Shown piece by piece: positions 1 to 7,398 of a stretch of DNA of 64,000 nucleotides. Within the stretch, counting starts at the first letter, position 1. Each line of letters opens with the position of its first letter. The translations under genes and the position numbers were made by a program. This stretch comes from Alphaproteobacteria bacterium (GTDB lineage: Bacteria > Myxococcota_A > UBA796 > GCA-2862545), in NCBI GenBank assembly GCA_020632885.1, contig JACKEQ010000003.1:434001-498000 (forward strand), in the 5' to 3' direction. The notes below the pieces were generated by a model, which saw nothing but the letters and a program-made list of their open reading frames with translations, searched no databases and was not told the origin of the DNA.

Positions 1-554
1 TGCTCGAGGAGCTCGAGCGCGCGCTGGGCACCATGGACGACCGCGGGGCCTGGACGGCCGCGACCACCTGGCTCGACGGTGGCACCCAGCCGCTGCCGGA
101 GATGGTGCTGCGCGCGTACAGGGGCGAGGATCGCCTGGCGTCCGCACGGACGGCCGTCGCCGCCTACCGCGCGGCGGCCACCGACACGTCGGGTCTCGGC
201 ACGAAGGCCTCCACCCTCGCCGGCTGGGCGACCGCCCGGGCGGATGCCATCGAGAAGACCGAGGGCGACCGGATCTTCCAGCGCGTGAAGAGCCAGCGCA
301 CCGAGCTGGGCGAGATGATGGCGGGCCTCGAGCTCGCGCGGGTCGACATCCTCGACCGCGAGTCGCGGATGTACGAGCGTGCCGCCGCCACCGGCACCCT
401 CGAGCCCCTCGATCGCAAGGCCCAGCTCAAGAAGGTCTCCCGCGAGAAGAAGGGCTTCCGGGTGTGGCCGTTCGAAGGCGAGTACTGGCTCGACGAGCTC
501 GGCTGGTACCAGATCTCGGCGCTGTCCATGTGCCCCGACAACCAGGGCAAGTGA
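1..554 (+). CDS. C-terminal part of an unknown protein (5' truncated)
   Basis: The reading frame is already open at base 3, so the N terminus lies outside the window; a Met codon at 33 is probably internal. The visible 180 or so residues are mainly predicted alpha-helix, rich in Ala, Arg and Glu, and end in an aromatic stretch (FRVWPFEGEYW, then a Tyr/Trp-rich tail). I recognise no family. Its TGA stop overlaps the ATG of the following M16 peptidase by one base (TGATG), so the two are probably co-transcribed and translationally coupled. Helical content would fit a TPR or coiled-coil protein, but this is only a guess. Confidence 0.6.
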   Translation, partial: LEELERALGTMDDRGAWTAATTWLDGGTQPLPEMVLRAYRGEDRLASARTAVAAYRAAATDTSGLGTKASTLAGWATARADAIEKTEGDRIFQRVKSQRTELGEMMAGLELARVDILDRESRMYERAAATGTLEPLDRKAQLKKVSREKKGFRVWPFEGEYWLDELGWYQISALSMCPDNQGK

Positions 555-2998
555 TGCCGTCCGACGGGGCGTCCTCCCTCCATCGGTGCGCGAACGGGCT
601 CCGGGTCGCTCACCGCCGGCACCCGGGCCAGCTGGCGGCCGTCTACCTGTGGTTCGACGCCGGCACGGCCTGGGAGGGTCCGGAGGAGCGCGGTGCGGCC
701 CACCTGCTCGAGCACATGCTCTTCAAGGGCAGCGCGTCCTACGGGCTCGGAGAGGCGGCAGCCACCATCGAGGCCCTCGGGGGCGACCTGAACGCCTACA
801 CCACCTGGGATCAGACCGTCCTCCACGCCACGGTGGTGGCAGACGGCTGGCGCGAGGCCCTCGCGGTCCTGGCCGACATGGCGTGGCGCAGCCACCTCGA
901 CGCCGACGAGCTGGAGCGCGAGAAGCCCGTCGTGGTCGAGGAGATCCACGGCTACGACGACGATCCGGAGAGCGTCGTCGACGACGCCATGGTCGCCAGG
1001 CTGTTCCCGTCGAGCGCCTACGGCACGCCCGTGCTCGGCACCGACGCCAGCGTGCTCGGCATGTCGCGGGCCACGCTGGAGGGCTTCTGGAAGCGGTCCT
1101 ACGGCGCCGAGCGGTGCATCGTGGGGATCGCGGGCCCCATGGACCCCGAGGAGGTCCGCCGGGCGGTCGAGGCCCTCGACCCCTTCCATTCGGCGCCTGC
1201 GGAGCCCCCTCCCCCGCCCGAGCGCGGAGAGCCCGGTCTCCACGTGTTGGATCGGGACTTCGACACCTCGGTCGTTTCTGTGGGCTTCGTGCTGCCGGGC
1301 GACGGGCACCCGGACAACGCGGCCCTCGAGGTGCTCGCGAGCGCGCTGGGCTCCGGTCGTGCCAGCGTGCTCCAGGAGCGCATGCGGTTCGGCTCGGGCA
1401 CCGTGGCCGACGTGTGGTGCTCGGCGTACACGCGCCGGTCGGTGGGGTCGATGGAGATCGGCTTCGTGCCGACGGACGGGTGCCTCGAGCAGGCCCTCGC
1501 CGAGGTGCTCGACATCGTCGCGAGCCCGGCGGCCCTCGGCCCCCAGGTCGTCGAGCGGGGCCGGAACAACGTGCTCACCGACCTCCTCTTCGCGTCCGAG
1601 CAGGTCGACAACACCGCCCACGACGTCGTCTTCTTCGCGGGACGCGACGGGGACGCCGAGGGTGACGCGGCCTGGCGGGCGGCGCTGGCCGCCGTCACAC
1701 CCGACGACGTGCGCCGGGTGGCCGCACGGTGGCTCGTCGACCCCACCGTGGTGGTCCTGGCCCAGGACGCCCCGACCACACTCCCCATCAGGGCGGCCCA
1801 CGAGGAGCGGCAGGTCCGCGTGATGCGCGCGTCCCCCGAGGACGCCGGTCTCGACCGGTCCGCCATCGCCTCGATGTACCTGGCGTGGTCGGGGGGCGTT
1901 CAGGCCGAGGACCCGTCCACGGCGGGCGTCACGGACGCCTGGGCCCTCGCGGTGACCACCGGTGCCGGGTCGCTCGGGAGCGTCGCGCTCGCCGCCGAGC
2001 TCGACCGTCACGGGGCGTCGCTGCGGGCGGTCGCAGGCCGGAGCAGCGTGGGGCTCCAGCTCACGGCACCGGTCGGTGGGATGGACGCCGCGATCGACGT
2101 GCTCGCCGACGTCGTGCGGGCGCCGCGCTTCGAGGCCAGCGAGTGGGAGCGGCTGCAGGACGAGCAGCTCCTCGACCTCGACACCCTCGACGACCGACCC
2201 GACGAGGTCCTGCACCGCCGGCTCTGGAGCCTGGCCTGGAAGGGCCACCCGTGGGCCGTTCAGCGCTCGCGAACCCAGATCCGCGGGCTGCGCACCGAGG
2301 CCTTCGAGGCCTTCCACGGCCGCTGGATCACGCGGGGTGGGCTGGTCGTCGGGGTGGCCGGGCCGGTCCACGACCGGGTGCCCGGATGGCTCGATCGGCT
2401 GCTCGTCGGTCTCCCCGACGACCCGCCCTCCTTCACGCCGCCCGAGCTCGGGCCGCAGCCCGAGGGTCACTTCACGTCCTCGGGAGGCAGCGAGCAGGCC
2501 ATCGTGGTCGCGGCCACACGCACGCCGTCCCTGCACCACGCCCACACGGCGGCCCTCCGCGTGGCGGTCGGGCTGCTGGGGGCCCAGTCGGGACCGCTCT
2601 TCCTCGACCTGCGCGAGCGTCGCTCCCTGGCCTACACCGTCTTCGCGCGCATGGCGGAGGCCCCCACGGCCGGCCTGCTCACGGTGGGCCTGGCGACCGA
2701 CCCCGCCCGGAAGGGGGTCGCGCGGCGCGCGCTCCTGGACGCCATGGCCCGCTTCGCCGACGAGGGTCCGACGGATGCCGAGCTCGCGCGCACGAAGGCG
2801 ATGGTGCTCGGCCAGCTCGCCGCTGCGCACCAGTCGGCGGCCGGTCGTGCGGTGGGGCTGGCGCTCGCGGGGCTCTACGGCGTCGAGCCCGGCACGGACG
2901 CGGCCCGCCGGGAGATCGCGGCCGTCGACCGCCAGGCCGTGAAGGACGCGATGGGCGCGCTCGCCCCGCTGTTCACGGTCACGGTGGCGCCGGGCTGA
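554..2998 (+). CDS. M16 family zinc metallopeptidase (insulinase/pitrilysin type)
   Basis: A 814-residue single-chain M16 peptidase. The inverted zinc motif HLLEH is at residues 50-54, and a downstream acidic ligand lies in VVVEEI of the N-terminal half. The C-terminal half carries the Arg/Tyr pair typical of the second M16 module (RRSLAYTV), so one polypeptide supplies both halves of the clamshell. M16 enzymes degrade oligopeptides; a bacterial role in periplasmic or cytoplasmic peptide clearance is inferred, and no obvious signal peptide is seen. The start at 554 is chosen because it overlaps the upstream stop; the frame is open further upstream but that part is unlike M16 proteins. The gene converges with the minus-strand P-loop gene, stop next to stop. 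Confidence 0.93.
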   Translation: MPSDGASSLHRCANGLRVAHRRHPGQLAAVYLWFDAGTAWEGPEERGAAHLLEHMLFKGSASYGLGEAAATIEALGGDLNAYTTWDQTVLHATVVADGWREALAVLADMAWRSHLDADELEREKPVVVEEIHGYDDDPESVVDDAMVARLFPSSAYGTPVLGTDASVLGMSRATLEGFWKRSYGAERCIVGIAGPMDPEEVRRAVEALDPFHSAPAEPPPPPERGEPGLHVLDRDFDTSVVSVGFVLPGDGHPDNAALEVLASALGSGRASVLQERMRFGSGTVADVWCSAYTRRSVGSMEIGFVPTDGCLEQALAEVLDIVASPAALGPQVVERGRNNVLTDLLFASEQVDNTAHDVVFFAGRDGDAEGDAAWRAALAAVTPDDVRRVAARWLVDPTVVVLAQDAPTTLPIRAAHEERQVRVMRASPEDAGLDRSAIASMYLAWSGGVQAEDPSTAGVTDAWALAVTTGAGSLGSVALAAELDRHGASLRAVAGRSSVGLQLTAPVGGMDAAIDVLADVVRAPRFEASEWERLQDEQLLDLDTLDDRPDEVLHRRLWSLAWKGHPWAVQRSRTQIRGLRTEAFEAFHGRWITRGGLVVGVAGPVHDRVPGWLDRLLVGLPDDPPSFTPPELGPQPEGHFTSSGGSEQAIVVAATRTPSLHHAHTAALRVAVGLLGAQSGPLFLDLRERRSLAYTVFARMAEAPTAGLLTVGLATDPARKGVARRALLDAMARFADEGPTDAELARTKAMVLGQLAAAHQSAAGRAVGLALAGLYGVEPGTDAARREIAAVDRQAVKDAMGALAPLFTVTVAPG

Positions 2999-3475
2999 TC
3001 AGCCCCTGGAGATGCCGTACCTGGCGACCTCGTCGTCCTCGGGCGGCTCCCACGCGTCGGAGGCCCTCTCGAACATCGCCTCAGACACGACCTGCGCGCC
3101 CGCCTGGGCGTTGCGGGCGAGCACGCGGGCCCTGCGCTCGACGCGGGGAGCGTCGATCCAGGCGATGCGCACCTCGGCGTCGAGCGTCATGGCCCGATGG
3201 TAGGCGTCGATGCGCTCCGCACGGCCGACCAGCCCGAGCTCCAGCACGACGTCCACGCCGAGCTCCAGCGCGTCGGTGGCCACGGCCCATGCGCGTCGTC
3301 GAACGCGCTCGCGGCGCTCCAGGTACCACGCGAGCACGTCGGTGGACGGCCGGGGGTCCGCACCGAAGAGGTCGACCATCCAGGTGTCCACATCGACGTG
3401 CAGCGCCCGCTGCCGCAGGCTCCAGGTGGACTTCCCCGCCCCGACGGGCCCGATGGGGAGGTGGAGCACGCCCAT
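2999..3475 (-). CDS. P-loop ATPase/kinase of AAA_33 (zeta-like) type
   Basis: A 158-residue protein starting with a beta strand and a Walker A loop, GPVGAGKST, at about residues 9-17. This layout is typical of small P-loop kinases related to polynucleotide kinase, gluconate kinase and zeta toxin. A conserved-looking DVDTW segment follows the P-loop, and VVLELGLV may be the second core strand. The substrate cannot be read from sequence. The ATG overlaps by one base the stop of the upstream HslV-like gene, so the two form a coupled pair. A kinase of metabolites or nucleic acid ends is as likely as a toxin; no antitoxin-like partner is visible. Confidence 0.75.
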   Translation of the reverse strand: MGVLHLPIGPVGAGKSTWSLRQRALHVDVDTWMVDLFGADPRPSTDVLAWYLERRERVRRRAWAVATDALELGVDVVLELGLVGRAERIDAYHRAMTLDAEVRIAWIDAPRVERRARVLARNAQAGAQVVSEAMFERASDAWEPPEDDEVARYGISRG

Positions 3476-4053
3476 CAGGCGAGCAGGTCGACGGACTCGG
3501 CCTCGATCGGAGGACCGCAGGTGATCTCCAGCTCCGCCGCGGCGAGGGCGCCCGCGCGGGCGATCTCGAGCGGGTCGTCGATGCGGTCGTACAGCGCGTG
3601 CATGGCGCCGAGCGCGACGTCCGCCCCCGAGCCGATGGCCCAGAACCGGTCGACCTCGATGACCTCCCGGTACGTCAGCAGGTGGAAGATGCCGTGGGGG
3701 TTCACCACGAGCAGCTCGAGCTGGTTGGAGTCGTAGGGCTGCTCGTCGTCGTCCTCGTCGATGCGCACCCGGTAGCGCTCCTCCAGGATGGGCTGGAGGT
3801 CGAGGAGCGAGCGGAAGATGGTGTCGATCGAGGTGAGCTTGAGCTTCTTGGGGTGCTCGCGCACGAGCGACCGCATCACCATGAGGTTCGTGGTGCTCCC
3901 GACCACGCCGACGAACCCGCCGTGCGGGAGGGCCACGAGCTTGGACGTGTCGCGGAAGAACCCGTACCGCCGGGGCCTGTCGCCCATCGTGTAGAGCGTG
4001 TCGGCGGCGATGGCCGCAACCGAACCCTTACGAACACCCGTGACGACCGACAC
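3475..4053 (-). CDS. HslV/proteasome-beta-like Ntn hydrolase
   Basis: A 192-residue protein with the proteasome-beta/HslV fold signature: N-terminal SVVTGVRKGSVAAIAADT, a Lys in RDTSKLVAL, and a C-terminal IGSGADVALGAMHALYD segment closely resembling the HslV AIGSGG...ALAAARAL region. After Met removal the first residue would be Ser2. Asp18 then falls exactly at the HslV Asp17 position, and Lys38 is a candidate for the catalytic Lys. The usual Thr nucleophile is therefore replaced by Ser. No hslU lies nearby; the partner gene is a small P-loop protein. Bacterial stand-alone Ntn relatives such as Anbu are alternatives. Peptidase activity is inferred, not shown. Confidence 0.75.
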   Translation of the reverse strand: MSVVTGVRKGSVAAIAADTLYTMGDRPRRYGFFRDTSKLVALPHGGFVGVVGSTTNLMVMRSLVREHPKKLKLTSIDTIFRSLLDLQPILEERYRVRIDEDDDEQPYDSNQLELLVVNPHGIFHLLTYREVIEVDRFWAIGSGADVALGAMHALYDRIDDPLEIARAGALAAAELEITCGPPIEAESVDLLA

Positions 4054-4107
4054 ATCGACCTCCGACCCCGGGTGTTATCCCGCTGGTGACCACCGTGGAG
4101 AGCGACG

Positions 4108-4869
4108 ATGCCCGTTCCTCCCGCCATCGACGAGCTGTTCGCGCAGGCCCTCGGGTCGGACGAGGGCTCCAGGTGGACCGCGATCTCCGCGCTCCACAGG
4201 AGCGCCGACCCCGCCGTGCTGCCCCGCGCTGCCGGCCTGCTGGACGATCCGGATCCAGCCGCGAGGACCGCCGGAGCCGATGTCCTGGCGCAGCATGGGC
4301 TCGGAAGGGCCACCTGCCTGGGGCTGCTCCTCGGACGGCTGGTCGTGGAGGACGATCCAGAGGTGCTCGCGGCCCTCGCGACGGGCCTCGGTCACCACGA
4401 CGATCCGCGGATCGCCCCCGCCGTGCTGGCCCTCGTCGGCCATCGCGATGCAGACGTGCGGCTCGGGGCGACCCTCGCCCTGGCGACGGCACCGGATCCA
4501 CGCGCGCTGGAGGCGCTCCTGGCCCTCATGGCCGACCCCGATCCCGACGTCCGCGACTGGGCGACCTTCGCTGTCGGGTCCCAGCGCGACGAAGACACCC
4601 CGGCCGTGCGCGAAGCCCTCTGGGCGCGCTTGGAGGACGGCCACGAAGACACCCGCGGGGAAGCGCTCGTCGGCCTGGCGAGGCGCGGAGAGGCCGTGAC
4701 CTCCGTCCTGCTCGGGGCGCTCGCAGGCCCCACGTGGTCCCCCCTGGCCCTCGAGGCCGCGGCCATCGTCGGGGATCCAGGGCTCCTCCCGGTCCTCGAG
4801 GCCCACCCCGAGGCCCCGGAGGGGTACCTGCAGTCGCTGTTGGACGACGCGCTGGCGGCCTGCCGATGA
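4108..4869 (+). CDS. HEAT-repeat protein
   Basis: A 253-residue protein built almost wholly of HEAT/PBS-lyase-type repeats, seen as recurring blocks such as LLDDPDPAARTAGADVLAQ, ALVGHRDADVRLGATLALA and LMADPDPDVRDWATFAVGS, roughly every 30-33 residues. Such solenoids act as protein-binding scaffolds. There is no signal peptide, so a cytoplasmic location is likely. The ATG overlaps nothing upstream, but the stop overlaps the ATG of hemW in an ATGA, indicating coupling. No partner can be named from sequence. Confidence 0.85.
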   Translation: MPVPPAIDELFAQALGSDEGSRWTAISALHRSADPAVLPRAAGLLDDPDPAARTAGADVLAQHGLGRATCLGLLLGRLVVEDDPEVLAALATGLGHHDDPRIAPAVLALVGHRDADVRLGATLALATAPDPRALEALLALMADPDPDVRDWATFAVGSQRDEDTPAVREALWARLEDGHEDTRGEALVGLARRGEAVTSVLLGALAGPTWSPLALEAAAIVGDPGLLPVLEAHPEAPEGYLQSLLDDALAACR

Positions 4870-5951
4870 CGCCGTGGGGGGTCTACGCGCACGTGCCGTG
4901 GTGCCGGGTGCGCTGCCCGTACTGCGCGTTCGACATCGTGCCGCGCGAACGTCCCGACGAGGACGCCTGGCTGCTCGGGGTGCTGGGCGACCTGCAGCGC
5001 TGGAGACCCGCTTTCACGGGGGATCCGGCCACGCTCTACATCGGGGGGGGCACGCCGTCGCGGCTGTCGGCGGACACGCTGCTGGGGCTCGTGGAGACGG
5101 TGGGTGCACCGGACGTGACGGTCGAGGCGAACCCGGAGGACCTCGAGCCGGAGTGGCTGGAGGCCCTCGTGGCGGGCGGGGTGTCCCGCGTGTCGCTCGG
5201 GGTGCAGTCGACGGTGCCGAGGTTCGCCCGGAGGCTCGGACGGGCGCACGTGCCGGCGGGTCCGGCCATCGAGCGGCTGCGGGGATCCGGCCTGGACAGC
5301 TGGTCCGTCGACCTGATCTTCGGGCTCCCCGGGCAGACGCTGGCCGACCTGGTTGCCGATCTGGAGGCCCTGCTCGCCCACGAGCCCCCGCACGTCTCGC
5401 TGTACGGGCTCACGATCGAGCCGGGCACGGGCTTCGCGCGCCTGGAGGCCCGGGGGCGCGAGATGGAGCCGGACGCCGACGTGTGGCGTTCCATGTACGA
5501 CCACCTCGTCGAGCGGCTCGAGGCGGCAGGGCTCCATCGGTACGAGGTGAGCAACTTCGCCCGGAACGGTCATCGGTCGGCGCACAACGCGCTGTACTGG
5601 CAGGGCGCTCCGTACCTGGCGGTGGGTCCGGGAGCCCACGGGTTCGCGCCGGACGGTCGGCGCTGGGTGAACGCGAGCTGGGCGGGTTGGAGGCGCGGCG
5701 AGGAGCCGGAGATCGAGCGCCCGGATCCCGAGCAGGCCGTCCTGGACGCGCTGATCAGCGGGATGCGGGGTGTGGAGGGCCTGCCGTTCGCGGCGCTGGG
5801 CCGGCATCGCATCGACCCGGTCGTGCTCGGTCAGCTGCAGAGCGCCGGGTTGCTCGAGGTGGACGGCTGGCGCATGGCGCTGGCCCACGACGGCTTCCCG
5901 GTGGCGGACGCGGTCATCCGGGCGCTGGCGCAGGCCGTGCGACCCACCTGA
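4866..5951 (+). CDS. hemW: HemW-like radical SAM protein
   Basis: A 361-residue radical SAM protein with the [4Fe-4S]-binding CxxxCxxC as C13, C17 and C20 (CRVRCPYC). It also has the GGGTPS glycine motif, the SLGVQS strand and the C-terminal HemN-like region (HNALYWQGAPYLAVGPGAHGF). This is characteristic of HemW, a heme-binding protein implicated in heme delivery, rather than of the true coproporphyrinogen III dehydrogenase HemN, which is longer and has a different N terminus. The start is the ATG in an ATGA overlap with the HEAT-repeat gene. The residue after the cluster motif is Ala where HemW usually has Asp, a small deviation. Confidence 0.9.
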   Translation: MTPWGVYAHVPWCRVRCPYCAFDIVPRERPDEDAWLLGVLGDLQRWRPAFTGDPATLYIGGGTPSRLSADTLLGLVETVGAPDVTVEANPEDLEPEWLEALVAGGVSRVSLGVQSTVPRFARRLGRAHVPAGPAIERLRGSGLDSWSVDLIFGLPGQTLADLVADLEALLAHEPPHVSLYGLTIEPGTGFARLEARGREMEPDADVWRSMYDHLVERLEAAGLHRYEVSNFARNGHRSAHNALYWQGAPYLAVGPGAHGFAPDGRRWVNASWAGWRRGEEPEIERPDPEQAVLDALISGMRGVEGLPFAALGRHRIDPVVLGQLQSAGLLEVDGWRMALAHDGFPVADAVIRALAQAVRPT

Positions 5952-5974
5952 CGACAACCGTCACCCACCCAGAC

Positions 5975-6268
5975 ATGATCGACGTCCCCACCCTCGACGC
6001 CCTCGGCGACCGTACGGCCCGACGGGTCGTCCTCGCGCTCCACGCCGGCCCGACGGCCGCCGCCGAGCTCGCCACGACCACCCGCCAGGACCTCGGGCCC
6101 CTGCTCCGGCTGCTCGCGCGGCTGGTGCACGCCGAGCTCGTGGAGCTCGTGCCCGTCGGGCGGGACGTCGGCTTCCAGCTCCGCGCCACCGGGTTCGTCG
6201 AGGCCCGTCGGGCCGTCGAGGCGCTCGCCGGGAATGGGAGCCCCGCAGAGGGTGTCAGCAAGCCGTGA
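5975..6268 (+). CDS. Small winged-helix (ArsR-like) transcription regulator
   Basis: A 97-residue protein resembling an isolated winged helix-turn-helix. A helix with DRTARRVVLAL is followed by the pattern TAAELATTTRQDLGPLLRLLARL, which fits helix-turn-recognition helix, and then by a beta wing (VELVPVGRDVGFQLR). ArsR-family proteins have this arrangement, but no metal-binding cysteines are present, so any sensed signal is unknown. The start ATG at 5975 is the first Met after the hemW stop. It sits 23 bases beyond hemW and may be its last operon member. Confidence 0.65.
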   Translation: MIDVPTLDALGDRTARRVVLALHAGPTAAAELATTTRQDLGPLLRLLARLVHAELVELVPVGRDVGFQLRATGFVEARRAVEALAGNGSPAEGVSKP

Positions 6269-6336
6269 GCCCGAGCGGCCGCACGTCCGTCGCGCGCCGC
6301 GGCAAATCGGTTTAGGGAGGCCGGACTGGAGCGACC

Positions 6337-7398
6337 TTGACCCGCGACTTCTACAACGTGCTCGGCATCCCCAGGAACGCCACCCAGGACGACGTGAAGA
6401 AGGCCTACCGGTCGCTCGCGAGGCGCTGGCATCCCGACAAGAACCCGGGAGACGAGGCCGCCGCAGACCGCTTCAAGGACATCACCGAGGCCTACCGGAC
6501 GCTGTCGGACCCCGACAAGCGCCGGCGGTACGACCGTCTCGGTCCCCTCTACCGCGAAGACGGCCGTCCCCCCCGGCCCGAGGACGTCAACGAGGTCGTC
6601 ACGAGCTTCTTCGGCGGGATGTTCCGCCGGCGGTCCAACGAGCGTGGCGAAGACCTCCGCTACACCGTGAGCCTGACCCTCGAGGAGGTCGCGAAGGGCG
6701 TCGACAAGCCGATCGTCGTGCCCCGGAAGATCCGCTGCAACGTCTGCGACGGGCTCGGCGTCACCCCCGAGGCCCGCGTGGACTGCGAGGTGTGCGGAGG
6801 CTCGGGCAAGGCGAAGGGCACCCGGCTGTTCCGCAGCAACTGCTACCACTGCGAAGGGCGCGGCTTCACGGCCTCCTCGGCCTGCACGAAGTGCGACGGA
6901 GACGGGCGCGTCAGCCTGGAGGACACCCTCACCGTCAAGGTGCCCCCCGGGGTGGCTGCGGGCCAGAAGCTCAAGCTCGCCGGCAAGGGCGACGCGTCCC
7001 GCGGTGACGGGCCCGACGGTGATCTGTACGTGGTCGTCAGCGTCGCCGACCACCCGCTCTTCCGGCGTCGCGGCGAGGACCTCCTGGTGGATCTCCCCCT
7101 CCGCTTCGACGAGCTCATCCTCGGCGCGGACGTGAAGGTCCCCACCCTCGAGGGCGTCACCACCATCCGAATCCCGGCGGGCTCCGAGCCCGGCAAGGTC
7201 CTCCGGCTCGCCGGCCGCGGCCTGCCCCGCGTGAGCAGCGCCGGGCGCGGCGACCTCCACCTCCAGCTCCAGCTCGAGCTCCCCGCGGGGATCGAGCCCC
7301 TCCAGCGCCGGGCCATCGAGGCCCTCCGCGACACGTTGCCCCCCCAGGCCCACCCCCGGCGGGCCGCCTTCGATCGAGCCCTCGAGGAACGCGAATGA
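6337..7398 (+). CDS. dnaJ: Type I DnaJ/Hsp40 co-chaperone
   Basis: A 353-residue DnaJ. The J domain holds HPD at residues 32-34. Four CxxCxGxG-type zinc repeats follow (CNVCDGLG, CEVCGGSG, CYHCEGRG, CTKCDGDG), then the C-terminal substrate-binding beta domains. The Gly/Phe-rich linker usual between J domain and zinc fingers is almost absent, replaced by a Pro/Arg-rich segment. The start is TTG at 6337: it gives MTRDFYNVLG, matching the standard DnaJ N terminus, with a GGAGG upstream at 6316-6320. It would stimulate an Hsp70; the DnaK-like gene at 14473 is a possible partner. The stop overlaps the next start in ATGA. Confidence 0.92.
   Translation: MTRDFYNVLGIPRNATQDDVKKAYRSLARRWHPDKNPGDEAAADRFKDITEAYRTLSDPDKRRRYDRLGPLYREDGRPPRPEDVNEVVTSFFGGMFRRRSNERGEDLRYTVSLTLEEVAKGVDKPIVVPRKIRCNVCDGLGVTPEARVDCEVCGGSGKAKGTRLFRSNCYHCEGRGFTASSACTKCDGDGRVSLEDTLTVKVPPGVAAGQKLKLAGKGDASRGDGPDGDLYVVVSVADHPLFRRRGEDLLVDLPLRFDELILGADVKVPTLEGVTTIRIPAGSEPGKVLRLAGRGLPRVSSAGRGDLHLQLQLELPAGIEPLQRRAIEALRDTLPPQAHPRRAAFDRALEERE

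Noticed and set aside
164..2830. 888-residue minus-strand frame opposite the M16 peptidase gene
   Set aside because: Composition is the typical Arg/Gly/Pro/His-rich shadow of a GC-rich gene; the plus-strand frame has a clear family match.
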